From Ideonella aquatica (GTDB lineage Bacteria; Pseudomonadota; Gammaproteobacteria; Burkholderiales; Burkholderiaceae_C), in contig NZ_JAGQDE010000003.1 of the NCBI RefSeq assembly GCF_018069755.1, forward strand, positions 186,001-250,000: 64,000 nucleotides of DNA. The letters run 5' to 3'. The position numbers and the translations under genes were made by a program. The notes below the pieces were generated by a model. It had not been told where the DNA came from, did no database searches, and worked only from the letters and a program-made list of their open reading frames with translations. Below, piece by piece: positions 38,128-48,001 of this stretch (its first letter is position 1; each line of letters starts with the position of its first letter).

Positions 38128-39210
38128 GTGACCCATCGCCTGAACTTCCAGCCGCTCGAGCGCGTGCGCCTCGCCGTCGACTGCATGGGCGGCGACCATG
38201 GCCCGTCGGTCACGCTGCCGGCCTGCCGCGCCTTCCTCGACAGCCACCCCCAGGCCGAGCTGCTGCTCGTTGGCCAGGCAGATGCCCTGCGCGAGGCGGC
38301 CGGCTGGAGCCGCTGCACCCTGGTCGAGGCCACTGAAGTGGTGGCCATGGACGACCCGGTGGAAGTGGCTCTGCGCCGCAAGCGCGACTCGTCGATGCGC
38401 GTGGCCATCTCCCAGCTCAAGCCGGATGACTCCGGCGCCATGCGCGCCGACGCCTGCGTGTCGGCCGGCAATACCGGCGCACTGATGGCGCTGGCGCGCT
38501 ACCTGCTCAAGACCCTGGACGGCATCGACCGCCCGGCCATCGCCTCGGTGCTGCCCAACGAAAAGGGCGCCTACACCACGATGCTGGACCTGGGCGCCAA
38601 CGTCGATTGCACGCCCGAGCACCTGCTGCAGTTCGCCGTCATGGGCAGCGCCCTGGTGGCCGCGATCGACGGCAAGCCCGATCCCACCGTGGGCCTGCTC
38701 AACATCGGCGCCGAGGTCATCAAGGGCTCCGACGTGATCAAGCGTGCCGGCGAGCTGCTGCGCGCTGCCGGGGCCGACGGCCACATCCACTACATCGGCA
38801 ACGTCGAAGGCAACGACATCTTCACCGGCACGGTGGACCTGGTGGTCTGCGACGGCTTTGTGGGCAATGTGGCGCTGAAGACCTCGGAAGGCCTGGCCCA
38901 TGCGCTGGCCCAGTTCATCAAGGAAGAGTTCACCCGCACCTGGTGGACCAAGCTGATCGCGCTGGCGGCGCTGCCGGTGCTGGGCCGCTTCAAGAAGCGC
39001 GTCGATCCGCGCGGGTACAACGGCGCCGCGCTGCTGGGCCTGCGGGGCCTGGTCTTCAAGAGCCACGGCTCGGCCGATGCGATGGCCTTCGGCAATGCGC
39101 TGGCCCGCGCTTATGATGCGGCTCGCAACCGACTGCTCGACCAGGTGCATGACCGCATCGTCGAGACCCTCGAGGCGATGCCGGCCACACCGGCCGACGC
39201 CGCTGCCTGA
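38128..39210 (+). CDS. plsX: Phosphate acyltransferase PlsX
   Basis: 360 residues with the PlsX hallmarks [51 protein letters not shown] and [17 protein letters not shown]. It converts acyl-ACP to acyl-phosphate for phospholipid synthesis at the cytoplasmic membrane. The start is uncertain: GTG 38128 was preferred, and GTG 38074 is also in frame. No clear ribosome-binding site marks either. The next ATG inside would remove essential sequence. Confidence 0.93.
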   Translation: MTHRLNFQPLERVRLAVDCMGGDHGPSVTLPACRAFLDSHPQAELLLVGQADALREAAGWSRCTLVEATEVVAMDDPVEVALRRKRDSSMRVAISQLKPDDSGAMRADACVSAGNTGALMALARYLLKTLDGIDRPAIASVLPNEKGAYTTMLDLGANVDCTPEHLLQFAVMGSALVAAIDGKPDPTVGLLNIGAEVIKGSDVIKRAGELLRAAGADGHIHYIGNVEGNDIFTGTVDLVVCDGFVGNVALKTSEGLAHALAQFIKEEFTRTWWTKLIALAALPVLGRFKKRVDPRGYNGAALLGLRGLVFKSHGSADAMAFGNALARAYDAARNRLLDQVHDRIVETLEAMPATPADAAA

Positions 39211-39232
39211 CTTCCCCCTCTGACATCACCGC

Positions 39233-40216
39233 GTGGACACGCAACGCTACGCCCGCATCACCGGCACCGGCAGCTGCCTGCCGACCCGCCGCGTCACCAA
39301 CGCCGAGCTGGCCGCCGAGCTGGCCCAGCGCGGTCTGGAAACCTCCGACGACTGGATTGTCGAGCGCACCGGCATCCGCGCGCGCCACTTCGCCGCCGCT
39401 GACCAGTCGTCCAGCGACCTGGGCGTGAGCGCCGCGCGCCACGCGCTGGAGGCTGCCGGCCGGCTGCCGGAGGACGTGGACCTGATCATCGTCGCCACGT
39501 CCACGCCGGACATGGTGTTTCCGTCCACCGCCACCATCGTTCAGCACAAGCTGGGCATCGCCGGCTGCCCGGCCTTCGACGTGCAGGCGGTGTGCTCGGG
39601 CTTCGTCTATGCGCTGACCGTGGCCGACGCGATGATCCGCACCGGCGCCGCCAACTGCGCTCTGGTGATTGGTGCCGAGGTGTTCTCGCGCATCCTCGAT
39701 TTCAACGACCGCACCACCTGCGTGCTGTTCGGCGACGGCGCCGGCGCGGTGGTGCTGGAGTCGTCCAGCGAGACCGGCCTGTTGGCCTGCAAGCTGCACG
39801 CCGACGGCAAGCACCGCGAGATTCTGCAGGTGCCCGGCACCGTCAGCGGCGGCCAGGTGCTGGGCGATCCGCTGCTGAAGATGGACGGCCAGGCGGTGTT
39901 CAAGCTGGCCGTGGGCGTGCTGGACGAAGTCGCCCGCGAGGCCCTGGAGGCCGCCGGCCGCACGCCCGCCGACATCGACTGGCTGGTGCCCCACCAGGCC
40001 AACATCCGCATCATGCAGGGCACCGCCCGCAAGCTGAAGCTGCCTACCGAGCGCGTGGTGGTGACCGTGCACGAGCACGGCAACACCTCGGCCGCGTCGA
40101 TCCCGCTGGCGCTGGACCACGGCGTGCGCAGCGGCCAGGTCAAGAAGGGCCAGACCGTGCTGCTCGAAGGCGTGGGTGGCGGCTTCACCTGGGGTGCCGT
40201 GCTGCTCGAACTCTGA
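39233..40216 (+). CDS. fabH: Beta-ketoacyl-ACP synthase III
   Basis: 327 residues starting at GTG 39233. The triad is C121 (QAVCSGFVY), H254 (VPHQANIRI) and N284 ([10 protein letters not shown]), with the His-Asn spacing of 30 seen in E. coli Fab[22 protein letters not shown] and [10 protein letters not shown] are further family features. It condenses acetyl-CoA with malonyl-ACP to start fatty-acid synthesis. It is 22 bases after plsX. Confidence 0.95.
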   Translation: MDTQRYARITGTGSCLPTRRVTNAELAAELAQRGLETSDDWIVERTGIRARHFAAADQSSSDLGVSAARHALEAAGRLPEDVDLIIVATSTPDMVFPSTATIVQHKLGIAGCPAFDVQAVCSGFVYALTVADAMIRTGAANCALVIGAEVFSRILDFNDRTTCVLFGDGAGAVVLESSSETGLLACKLHADGKHREILQVPGTVSGGQVLGDPLLKMDGQAVFKLAVGVLDEVAREALEAAGRTPADIDWLVPHQANIRIMQGTARKLKLPTERVVVTVHEHGNTSAASIPLALDHGVRSGQVKKGQTVLLEGVGGGFTWGAVLLEL

Positions 40217-40256
40217 GCCCGGCCCGCGCCCCCTCCCAGAACATCAGAGACAAGTC

Positions 40257-41198
40257 ATGAGCACCGCATTCGCATTCGTCTTTCCCGGTCAGGGCTCGCA
40301 GTCCGTGGGCATGCTCGACGCCTGGGGCGACCACCCCGCCGTGACCGCCACGCTGGCCGAGGCCTCGGCCGCGCTGAACGAGGACATCGGCGCCCTGATC
40401 AAGACGGGCCCGAAGGAGCAGCTGGACCTGACCGCCAACACCCAGCCGGTGATGTTGACCGCCGGCATCGCCTGCTACCGCGCCTGGCTGGCTGAGACCG
40501 GCCTGCAACCGGCGGCGGTGGCGGGCCATTCGCTGGGCGAGTACAGCGCGCTGGTGGCCGCGGGGGTGCTGACGCTGTCTGACGCGCTGCCGCTGGTGCG
40601 CCTGCGCGCCCAGGCCATGCAGGAGGCCGTGCCGGTGGGCGTGGGCGCGATGGCGGCGATCCTGGGCCTGGAGGCCCAGGCGGTGCGCGAGGGCTGCGCC
40701 GAGGCCGCCGCCGCCAGCGGCGAGGTGGTCGAGGCCGCCAACTTCAACGACCCCAAGCAGACCGTGATTGCCGGCACCAAGGCCGGTGTCGACAAGGCCT
40801 GCGAGGTGCTCAAGGCCAAGGGCGCCAAGCGCGCGCTGCCGCTGGCGGTGTCGGCGCCTTTCCACTCCAGCCTGATGAAGCCGGCCGCCGAGCGCCTGAA
40901 GGCCCACCTGGCCGCGGTCACGCTGGCCGCGCCGCAGATTCCGGTGGTCAACAACATCGATGTCGCCGTGGTGTCGGATGCCGACGCCATCCGCGACGCG
41001 CTGTACCGCCAGGCCTTCGGCCCGGTGCGCTGGGTCGAGGTGGTGCAGGCGCTGCGCGCGCGCGGCGTGGGCGCCATCCTTGAGTGCGGCCCGGGCAAGG
41101 TGCTGGCCGGCATGGTCAAGCGCATCGATGCCGAGGCCGCCAGTGCCACCGTCCTCGATCCGGCCTCGCTGGCCGAGGCCCGCGCGCTGCTGGGCTGA
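40257..41198 (+). CDS. fabD: Malonyl-CoA:ACP transacylase
   Basis: 313 residues. FVFPGQGSQSVGM opens the protein, the nucleophile S92 lies in VAGHSLGEYSALVAAG, the catalytic His is in SAPFHSSLM and ILECGPGKVLAGM is near the end. It loads malonyl groups onto ACP. ATG 40257 was taken; an upstream in-frame start would add a non-family extension overlapping fabH. Confidence 0.96.
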   Translation: MSTAFAFVFPGQGSQSVGMLDAWGDHPAVTATLAEASAALNEDIGALIKTGPKEQLDLTANTQPVMLTAGIACYRAWLAETGLQPAAVAGHSLGEYSALVAAGVLTLSDALPLVRLRAQAMQEAVPVGVGAMAAILGLEAQAVREGCAEAAAASGEVVEAANFNDPKQTVIAGTKAGVDKACEVLKAKGAKRALPLAVSAPFHSSLMKPAAERLKAHLAAVTLAAPQIPVVNNIDVAVVSDADAIRDALYRQAFGPVRWVEVVQALRARGVGAILECGPGKVLAGMVKRIDAEAASATVLDPASLAEARALLG

Positions 41199-41219
41199 AC
41201 TGCAGGAGCTTTCCCGAAC

Positions 41220-41963
41220 ATGAGCGACACCACTTCGCGCCAGGTGGCCCTGGTCACCGGCGCCTCGCGCGGCATCGGCCGCTCGATCGCCGCCACGCTG
41301 GCCGCCAAGGGCTTCATCGTCGTTGGCACCGCCACCAGTGAGGCTGGCGCCGCCGGCATCACCGAGGCGCTGGCCGCCCAGGGCGGCCGCGGCGTCAAGC
41401 TGGACGTCAACGATGCCGCCGCCTCCGAGGCCCTGGTCGACGCCCTGGTCAAGGAGCACGGCGCGCTGCAGGTCCTGGTCAACAACGCCGGCATCACCCG
41501 CGACACGCTGGCGATGCGCATGAAGGATGACGACTGGGACGCTGTCCTGGACACCAACCTGAAGGCGGTGTTCCGGCTCGCCCGCGCCGTGGTGCGCCCG
41601 ATGATGAAACAGCGCTATGGCCGCATCATCAACATCACCTCGGTGGTGGGCGCCTCCGGCAACCCGGGCCAGGCCAATTACGCCGCCGCCAAGGCCGGCG
41701 TGGCCGGCATGACGCGCGCGCTGGCGCGCGAACTGGGCAGCCGTGGCATCACCGTCAACTGCGTCGCGCCGGGCTTCATCGCCACCGACATGACTGGTGA
41801 ACTGCCCGAGGCCCAGAAGGCCGCGCTGCTGGCACAGATCCCGCTACAACGCCTGGGCCAGCCCGAAGAAATTGCCCATGCCGTGGCCTTCCTGGCCTCG
41901 CCCGAGGCCGGCTATATCACCGGCACTGAAATGCACGTCAACGGCGGCATGTTCATGGGCTGA
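41220..41963 (+). CDS. fabG: 3-oxoacyl-ACP reductase
   Basis: 247 residues, a short-chain dehydrogenase. VALVTGASRGIGRSIAATL is the cofactor loop, LVNNAGITRDTLAMRMKDDDW is diagnostic of FabG, and the catalytic Ser-Tyr-Lys are in INITSVVGASGNPGQANYAAAKAG. It uses NADPH to reduce beta-ketoacyl-ACP. CAGGAG at 41203-41208 precedes the ATG. Confidence 0.96.
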   Translation: MSDTTSRQVALVTGASRGIGRSIAATLAAKGFIVVGTATSEAGAAGITEALAAQGGRGVKLDVNDAAASEALVDALVKEHGALQVLVNNAGITRDTLAMRMKDDDWDAVLDTNLKAVFRLARAVVRPMMKQRYGRIINITSVVGASGNPGQANYAAAKAGVAGMTRALARELGSRGITVNCVAPGFIATDMTGELPEAQKAALLAQIPLQRLGQPEEIAHAVAFLASPEAGYITGTEMHVNGGMFMG

Positions 41964-41995
41964 AACCCGCAGGCGGGTCCCACCCTCTCCCCGGG

Positions 41996-42001
41996 TAGAA
42001 T
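41996..42001 (+). promoter_or_regulatory. Candidate -10 element for acpP
   Basis: TAGAAT sits about 35 bases before the acpP ribosome-binding site in the 72-base fabG-acpP gap. The -35 is poor. A small GC stem (41965-41978) sits between the fabG stop and this box. An internal promoter would explain the high output usual for acpP. Confidence 0.45.
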
Positions 42002-42035
42002 CCGGGCCGTTTTGCACCAACCTCCTGGAGGAGTC

Positions 42036-42275
42036 ATGAGCGATATCGAAGCACGCGTCAAGAAGATCATTGCCGAACAACTGGGCGTTCCCGAAACCGA
42101 TGTCAGCAACGAGAAGGCCTTCGTCGCCGATCTCGGCGCCGACTCGCTGGACACCGTCGAGCTGGTGATGGCCCTCGAAGACGAGTTCGGCATCGAGATC
42201 CCGGACGAAGAAGCCGAGAAGATCACCACCGTGCAGCTGGCGATCGACTACGCCAAGAACCACGCCAAGGCCTGA
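42036..42275 (+). CDS. acpP: Acyl carrier protein
   Basis: 79 residues, acidic. The phosphopantetheine site is S37 in [17 protein letters not shown], and the surrounding helix-loop sequence is standard. The protein carries acyl chains through fatty-acid synthesis and is modified by AcpS (54866). GGAGGAG at 42027-42033 is a strong ribosome-binding site for ATG 42036; an upstream in-frame start lies inside it and is not used. Confidence 0.98.
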   Translation: MSDIEARVKKIIAEQLGVPETDVSNEKAFVADLGADSLDTVELVMALEDEFGIEIPDEEAEKITTVQLAIDYAKNHAKA

Positions 42276-42340
42276 GCGGCCTGCGTCGCTCGGGCGCGCC
42301 CTGACCCGAGCGCCCGAACTGACTACGAAGTGAAGAACGC

Positions 42341-43585
42341 ATGACTCGTCGTCGCGTCGTCGTGACCGGTCTTGGGCTGATCAGCCCGATCGGTAACACC
42401 GTCACCGAAGGCTGGGCGAACCTGATCGCCGGCCGCCCGGGCATCGCCCCCATCACCAAGTTCGACGCCTCTGGCATCACCTGCCAGTTCGCGGGCGAGG
42501 TCAAGGGCTTCAAGGTCGAGGACTACATCCCCGGCAAGGAAGCCAAGGCGATGGACAGCTTCATCCACTACGGCATGGCCGCCGCGATCCAGGCCGTGCA
42601 GGATGCCGGCCTGCCCACCAACGACGCCCTCACCGAGGAGACGGCCGAGCGCATCGGCTGCATGATCGGTTCGGGCATCGGCGGCCTGCCGGAGATTGAA
42701 GCCACCACCCGCACGGTGGTCGAGCGCGGCCCGCGCCGCATCTCGCCGTTTTTCGTGCCCGCCTCGATCATCAACATGATCAGCGGCCATGTCTCGATCC
42801 GCTTCGGTTTCACCGGCCCCAACCTGGCCGTGGTCACCGCCTGCACCACCGGCCTGCACTGCATTGGTGAGGCCGGCCGCATGATCGAATACGGCGACGC
42901 CGACGTGATGGTGGCCGGTGGCTCCGAGGCGACGGTGTCGATGCTGGGCGTCGGCGGCTTTGCCGCGGCGCGCGCGCTGTCCACCCGCAACGAGTCGCCC
43001 GAGACCGCCTCCCGCCCCTGGGACAAGGACCGCGACGGCTTCGTGCTGGGCGAGGGCGCCGGGGTCATCGTGCTCGAAGAGTACGAACACGCCAAGAAGC
43101 GCGGCGCCAAGATCTACGCCGAACTGCGCGGCTTCGGCATGGGCGCCGATGCGTACCACATGACCGCGCCCAACGTCGATGGCCCCAAGCGCTCGATGAA
43201 GGCGGCGCTGCGCAATGCCGGCATCAACGCCGACCAGGTGCAGTACCTCAACGCCCACGGCACGTCCACGCCGCTGGGTGACCTCAACGAGACCAACGCG
43301 ATCAAGCTGGCCTTTGGGGACCACGCCAAGCAGCTGGTCGTCAACTCCACCAAGTCCATGACCGGCCACCTGCTGGGCGGGGCGGGCGGCGTGGAGTCGG
43401 TCTTCACGATCCTGGCGCTGCACCACCAGATCTCGCCGCCGACGATCAACATCTTCAACCAGGATCCTGAATGCGACCTGGATTACTGCGCCAACACCGC
43501 GCGCGACATGAAGATCGATCTGGCCGTGAAGAACAACTTCGGCTTCGGCGGCACCAACGGCACCTTGGTGTTCGGCCGGATCTGA
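42341..43585 (+). CDS. fabF: Beta-ketoacyl-ACP synthase II
   Basis: 414 residues. VVVTGLGLISPIGNTV opens the protein, the active cysteine is C168 in VVTACTTGLHCI, and His residues occur in NAHGTSTPLGD and KSMTGHLLGGAGG. FGFGGTNGTLVF closes it. The enzyme elongates acyl-ACP using malonyl-ACP. It completes the fab string rpmF-plsX-fabH-fabD-fabG-acpP-fabF. Confidence 0.97.
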   Translation: MTRRRVVVTGLGLISPIGNTVTEGWANLIAGRPGIAPITKFDASGITCQFAGEVKGFKVEDYIPGKEAKAMDSFIHYGMAAAIQAVQDAGLPTNDALTEETAERIGCMIGSGIGGLPEIEATTRTVVERGPRRISPFFVPASIINMISGHVSIRFGFTGPNLAVVTACTTGLHCIGEAGRMIEYGDADVMVAGGSEATVSMLGVGGFAAARALSTRNESPETASRPWDKDRDGFVLGEGAGVIVLEEYEHAKKRGAKIYAELRGFGMGADAYHMTAPNVDGPKRSMKAALRNAGINADQVQYLNAHGTSTPLGDLNETNAIKLAFGDHAKQLVVNSTKSMTGHLLGGAGGVESVFTILALHHQISPPTINIFNQDPECDLDYCANTARDMKIDLAVKNNFGFGGTNGTLVFGRI

Positions 43586-43619
43586 GCCGAGCACCGCAGC
43601 CCGGGGCCCACCACTGACA

Positions 43620-44129
43620 ATGCGCGCCGCCCCCACGATCGAGATCCAGGCCGACCTGCGGGGTGGCTGGTGGATCGCGGCGTGGCTGCTGTGGGCGATG
43701 GCTGCGCTGGCGTGGGCCGGCACGCTCGTCTGGCACATTCAGGCCGACGGCCTGCCCGGTCTGGACGGCCCGCTGGGCACCTGGCTGCTGGTCGGATTTG
43801 GCGGCCTGGGTGTGCTGACCGCCGCCGTCACTGCCCTGTGGCATGCCCGTCAGCACCCGGCCCAGCTGCGCTGGACCGGCACCGAATGGCGCTGCACCCT
43901 GCCGGGCCACTGGCAGGTGCGCGAGACCGAGGGTGAACCCGGGCAGGTCGACACCGTGATCGACGTTGGTGACGCCATGCTGCTGCGCTGGGAGTCCGAG
44001 CCCACCGACGGCCGCCGACGCCGCCGCGTCTGGCTGCCTGTCGCCCGCTCCAGCCAGGGCAGCGCCTGGCATCCGCTGCGGGTGGCCCTGCGCCAGACCG
44101 CGGCCCCGGCGGAGGGACCGTTGGTGTGA
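43620..44129 (+). CDS. Small membrane protein between fabF and rpoE (YgfX-like)
   Basis: 169 residues. Two hydrophobic segments (about residues 17-38 and 55-74) precede a tryptophan- and arginine-containing soluble tail (LRWTGTEWRCTLPGHWQVRET, then RRVWLPVARSSQGSAWHPLRVALR). The layout resembles YgfX/CptA-like membrane proteins, but the match is only by eye. Its 3' end overlaps the rpoE GTG start by 4 bases, so it is likely co-translated with the sigma factor. Confidence 0.6.
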   Translation: MRAAPTIEIQADLRGGWWIAAWLLWAMAALAWAGTLVWHIQADGLPGLDGPLGTWLLVGFGGLGVLTAAVTALWHARQHPAQLRWTGTEWRCTLPGHWQVRETEGEPGQVDTVIDVGDAMLLRWESEPTDGRRRRRVWLPVARSSQGSAWHPLRVALRQTAAPAEGPLV

Positions 44130-44737
44130 GTGCCGAACAGGCGGACGCCGATGCCGCCCTGGTCGACCGGGTCAAACGAGGGGATACCCGGGCTTTCGAG
44201 ATGCTGGTCGTCAAATACCAGCGTCGGATCGAGCGCCTGATTGCCCGCATGGTGCGCGACACCGACCTGGTCGAGGACATCGCCCAGGAGACCTTCATCC
44301 GGGCCTACCGCGCACTGCCGCAGTTCCGCGGCGAGAGCGCCTTCTACACCTGGCTCTACCGGATCGCCGTCAACACGGCCAAGAAGGCCCTGCTGGAGCT
44401 CAAACGCGACCCGATCGTGACCGAATCGGCGCTGGCCCCGGTCGATGAGGAGGAAACTTCCGGGCGCCAGGTGGAACCAACAGACATGGCCACGCCCGAT
44501 GCCCTGCTGGCCAGCAAGGAGATTGCCGCCACGGTGAACGCGGCGATCGAATCGCTGTCTGAGGATCTGCGCCAGGCGATCACGCTGCGCGAGATCGAAG
44601 GTTTGAGCTACGAAGAGATATCCGAAGTGATGAACTGTCCGATCGGCACCGTTCGCTCACGCATCTTCCGTGCGCGAGAGGCGATCGCCGAGCGCCTGCG
44701 GCCGCTGCTTGACACGCGCGACGGCGAACGCTGGTGA
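44126..44737 (+). CDS. rpoE: Sigma-E factor (ECF, AlgU/RpoE)
   Basis: 203 residues. Region 2 (FEMLVVKYQRRIERLI, VEDIAQETFIRAYRAL, FYTWLYRIAVNTAKK) and region 4 (ITLREIEGLSYEEISEVM, NCPIGTVRSRIFRAREAI) are complete. It directs the envelope-stress response and is held by RseA. The GTG start overlaps the upstream stop as GTGA. It begins the rpoE-rseA-rseB-mucD group. Confidence 0.96.
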   Translation: MSAEQADADAALVDRVKRGDTRAFEMLVVKYQRRIERLIARMVRDTDLVEDIAQETFIRAYRALPQFRGESAFYTWLYRIAVNTAKKALLELKRDPIVTESALAPVDEEETSGRQVEPTDMATPDALLASKEIAATVNAAIESLSEDLRQAITLREIEGLSYEEISEVMNCPIGTVRSRIFRAREAIAERLRPLLDTRDGERW

Positions 44738-44768
44738 ATGGACCGCAAGAAGTGGAAGGTGGAAGTCG

Positions 44769-45413
44769 ATGAAGCCGCAAGTCCAGACCGATGCCGGTGA
44801 GTCCTTGGCGCAGCGCCTGTCCGCGCTGTGCGATGGCGAAGCCCGGGGCCCCGAGCTCGACGCCGCGCTGCAAGCCTGGCGCGACGACGCCCCCCAGGCC
44901 CGTCAGCGCTGGCATGCCTATGCGGTGATCGGCGATGTCTTGCGCTCGGACGATCTGTGCCCACGTGGCGCCGATCACGACGCCGCCTTCCTGGCGCGCT
45001 TCCAGCAGCGCCTGGCCCAGGAGCCGGTGGTGCTGGCGCGTGCGCCCGAGGCGCGTCCCGCAGCTTCGCGCGCGGCGGTGCGCACCTGGCGCCGGCTGAG
45101 TGCTCCCATGGCCATGGCGGCTGGCGTGATGACCGTGGTTGGCGTGGCGGTGATGATGCGCCCGGGTGCGCCCGAGGCCACCGGTGCCGGCACCCAGTTG
45201 GCCCAGACGGGTGCGGGCGTGCAGCAGGTGTCGCAGACCTCACCCGCCGCGCCCCGCGGCGTGGCCGCGGCCGGCCCGGCAGGCAGCGACGTGCTGCTGC
45301 GCGACCCGCTGCTCGACCGCTACCTGGAAGAGCACCGCCTGCGCTCACGCGGCGCCACGGTGGCGCTGAGCCCCGAGGACGGTGTTCGCCAGGTCGTGGC
45401 CCCGGCGCGCTGA
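44769..45413 (+). CDS. rseA: Anti-sigma-E factor RseA/MucA
   Basis: 214 residues. The N-terminal sigma-binding region (RLSALCDGEARGPELDAALQAW, then RWHAYAVIGDVLRSDDL) is typical of RseA. One membrane helix lies around residues 112-132 (LSAPMAMAAGVMTVVGVAVMM), leaving a periplasmic tail that would meet RseB. It is 31 bases after rpoE, as in other Burkholderiales sigma-E operons. Confidence 0.9.
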   Translation: MKPQVQTDAGESLAQRLSALCDGEARGPELDAALQAWRDDAPQARQRWHAYAVIGDVLRSDDLCPRGADHDAAFLARFQQRLAQEPVVLARAPEARPAASRAAVRTWRRLSAPMAMAAGVMTVVGVAVMMRPGAPEATGAGTQLAQTGAGVQQVSQTSPAAPRGVAAAGPAGSDVLLRDPLLDRYLEEHRLRSRGATVALSPEDGVRQVVAPAR

Positions 45414-45426
45414 GCGGTCGTCGCCG

Positions 45427-46443
45427 ATGTCGTCGTTGCGTCCCCGCCGCCAGCTGTGCCTGGCCGTCATCGGACCGTGCCTGGCCTCCGGCCTGGCCTG
45501 GGCCCAACCGGCCTGGCCGCCTGAGCCGGACGCGCCACATGATGCGCGCGCCTGGGTGAGCCGCAGCCAGGATGCGGCGGCCCGGCGCAACTACCGGGGC
45601 ACACTGGTGGTCAGCGTGAATGGCCTGTCCAGCGCCTCGCGCCTGGTGCATTACGCCGATGGCAGTGTGCAGGCCGAGCGCATCGACTGGCTCGACGGCG
45701 AGAGCCGCCTGATGATCCGCCTCAACGAGGTCCAGCACACGCTGTGGCCGCGCTCGCGCCTGGCGGTGGTGGAGAGCCGCGACGCCCGCAGCGCCTTCCC
45801 TGCCGTCTTCGCCACCGGGGCGCGGCAGGTACTGGAATCCTACGAGTGGCGCCGCATCGGCCGCGACCGAGTGGCCGGCCTGGATGCCGAGGTCGTGCTG
45901 ATGCGCGCCCGCGACCCCTTGCGCTTCAGCCAGCGCCTGTGGTCCGAACTGGGCAGCGGCCTGCTGCTGCGGGCCGAAATCCTGTCGCCCGCTGGTCAGG
46001 TGCTTGAGTCCGTGGGCTTCACCGAGCTGGCGCTGGGCGTGCGCCCCCAGATCGACCAGTTGCAGGCGCCGCTGCGCCAACTCGACAACTACCGGGTGGC
46101 CAAGGCCACCGCGCTGCCGGTGCGTCTGGAGTCCGAAGGCTGGCAGTTGGGCGCGCTGCCTGCGGGTTTCCGTGAGCTGCATTGCGTGCGCCGCGTGCTG
46201 GGCCCGGCCAGCGAGCCCAACGCCCCGGTGGTGCTGCAGGCCATTTATGGCGACGGCCTGACGCATGTGTCGGTCTTCATCGAACCTTTTCAGCCCGAGC
46301 GACACCAAGCCCGTGCCAGCGCGCCGGTGGGTGCCACCAGCACCCTGACCCTGCGCCGCGACGCCTACTGGATCACCCTGGTTGGCGACGTGCCCGCCGA
46401 GACCTTGCAGCGCTTTGGCGAGGCGCTCGTGCGGCGTCGCTGA
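45427..46443 (+). CDS. rseB: Sigma-E regulatory protein RseB/MucB
   Basis: 338 residues with a signal peptide (LCLAVIGPCLASGLAWAQ). AWVSRSQDAAARRNYRGTLV and SRLVHYADGSVQAERIDWLDG match the lipid-sensing MucB/RseB N-domain, and a C-terminal domain includes LTLRRDAYWITLVGDVPAETL. It is a periplasmic protein that protects RseA from protease. ATG 45427 starts at the RseB homology; further upstream sequence lies between genes. Confidence 0.9.
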   Translation: MSSLRPRRQLCLAVIGPCLASGLAWAQPAWPPEPDAPHDARAWVSRSQDAAARRNYRGTLVVSVNGLSSASRLVHYADGSVQAERIDWLDGESRLMIRLNEVQHTLWPRSRLAVVESRDARSAFPAVFATGARQVLESYEWRRIGRDRVAGLDAEVVLMRARDPLRFSQRLWSELGSGLLLRAEILSPAGQVLESVGFTELALGVRPQIDQLQAPLRQLDNYRVAKATALPVRLESEGWQLGALPAGFRELHCVRRVLGPASEPNAPVVLQAIYGDGLTHVSVFIEPFQPERHQARASAPVGATSTLTLRRDAYWITLVGDVPAETLQRFGEALVRRR

Positions 46444-46511
46444 CACGGCCTGTCGTACCGCCTGCCGATCCTGCCGGATCTGCCCACACCGATGATGTTC
46501 AAGGAGTTCTG

Positions 46512-47963
46512 ATGTCGACGATGTCCATCGCCTCGCCCCTGCCGCGCGTGCGCCGTACGCTGTCGGCCGCCGCGCTGCTGTGCGCCGCCGCGCTGGCGGT
46601 TGTCGCGCCCGAGGTGTCCGCACAGGTCCGCCCGGGCCCTGATTTCACCGAACTGGTCGAGCAGACCAGTCCGTCGGTGGTCAACATCCGCACCAGCGAG
46701 AAGGCCAAGATCGGCAACCGCGGTTCGCAGCAGCTTGACCCCGGCATGGAGGAGTTCCTCCGCCGCTTCGGCATCCCGATGCCCAACGGCCGCACGCCGC
46801 GTGGCAACGACGACGACGCGCCGCAGCGCCGCGGTGTCGGCTCGGGCTTCATCCTCACCGCCGACGGCCTGGTCATGACCAATGCCCATGTGGTCGATGG
46901 CGCCGACGAGCTGATCGTCACCCTCACCGACAAGCGCGAGTTCAAGGCCAAGCTGATCGGCGCCGACGCCCGCACTGACGTGGCGGTGGTCAAGATCGAG
47001 GCCACCGGTCTGCCGGCGGTGAAGATCGGCGACGTCAGCCGCCTGAAGGTCGGTGAGTGGGTGATGGCCATCGGCTCACCCTTCAACCTGGAGAACACCG
47101 TGACCGCCGGCATCGTCAGCGCCAAGCAGCGCGACACCGGCGACTACCTGCCCTTCATCCAGACGGATGTGGCCATCAACCCCGGCAACTCCGGCGGGCC
47201 GCTGCTGAACATGCGCGGCGAGGTGGTGGGCATCAACTCGCAGATCTACAGTCCTTCGGGCGGGTATGCCGGCATCTCGTTCGCCATCCCCATCGACGAG
47301 GCGATGCGCGTGGCCGACCAGCTGCGCAGCAACGGCCGGGTCGTCCGCGGCCGCATTGGCGTGCGCATCGCGCCGGTCAGCAAGGACGTGGCCGAATCGC
47401 TGGGCCTGGGCAAGAACCAGGGCGCGCTGGTGCAAGGCGTCGAGCCCGGCACGCCGGCCGAGAAGGCCGGCGTCGAGGCCGGTGACATCATCACCAAGGT
47501 TGACGGCAAGCCGGTCGAGCGCTCGGTGGACCTGCCGCGCATCATCGGCGGCACCAAGCCGGGCACCAAGCTGCCGATCACGGTGTTCCGCCGCGGCACG
47601 GCCAAGGAGCTGGTGGTCACCGTGGCCGAGCTGGAGCCCGACACCAAGACCGGCAAGGCGCCGGCCGAGCCGGCCTCGTCGCCGGTCAAGTCGGCGCTGG
47701 GCCTGACGGTCAGCGACCTGAACGAGGCCGCCCGCAAGGAACTCAAGATCAAGGGCGGCGTGAAGGTCGAGTCGGTTGACGGCGCCGCGGCGCGCGCCGG
47801 CCTGCGCGAGGGCGATGTCCTGCTGCAGATCGACAACGCCGACATCACCGATGCCAGGCAGTTCACCGCGCTGGTCGCCAAGCTCGACAAGAACAAGCCG
47901 GTGTCGGTGCTGGCGCGGCGTGGCGACTGGGTCAGCTACTACGTGATTCGTCCCACCAAGTGA
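46512..47963 (+). CDS. mucD: Periplasmic serine protease MucD/DegP-type (Do family)
   Basis: 483 residues. A Sec signal peptide (residues about 16-37) precedes a trypsin-like domain with catalytic H126 (TNAHVVDG), D156 (ARTDVAVVKI) and S227 (NPGNSGGPLL). Two PDZ domains follow (VVRGRIGVRIAPVSKD, GALVQGVEPGTPAEKAGVEAGD and a second at LREGDVLLQIDNADI). It degrades misfolded envelope proteins and damps sigma-E. ATG 46512 was chosen because it begins the signal peptide; an upstream in-frame extension crosses rseB. Confidence 0.95.
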   Translation: MSTMSIASPLPRVRRTLSAAALLCAAALAVVAPEVSAQVRPGPDFTELVEQTSPSVVNIRTSEKAKIGNRGSQQLDPGMEEFLRRFGIPMPNGRTPRGNDDDAPQRRGVGSGFILTADGLVMTNAHVVDGADELIVTLTDKREFKAKLIGADARTDVAVVKIEATGLPAVKIGDVSRLKVGEWVMAIGSPFNLENTVTAGIVSAKQRDTGDYLPFIQTDVAINPGNSGGPLLNMRGEVVGINSQIYSPSGGYAGISFAIPIDEAMRVADQLRSNGRVVRGRIGVRIAPVSKDVAESLGLGKNQGALVQGVEPGTPAEKAGVEAGDIITKVDGKPVERSVDLPRIIGGTKPGTKLPITVFRRGTAKELVVTVAELEPDTKTGKAPAEPASSPVKSALGLTVSDLNEAARKELKIKGGVKVESVDGAAARAGLREGDVLLQIDNADITDARQFTALVAKLDKNKPVSVLARRGDWVSYYVIRPTK

Positions 47964-48001
47964 TGGCCGCGCGGGCCGCGACAGCGGCCTGCGCCACCGG
48001 C

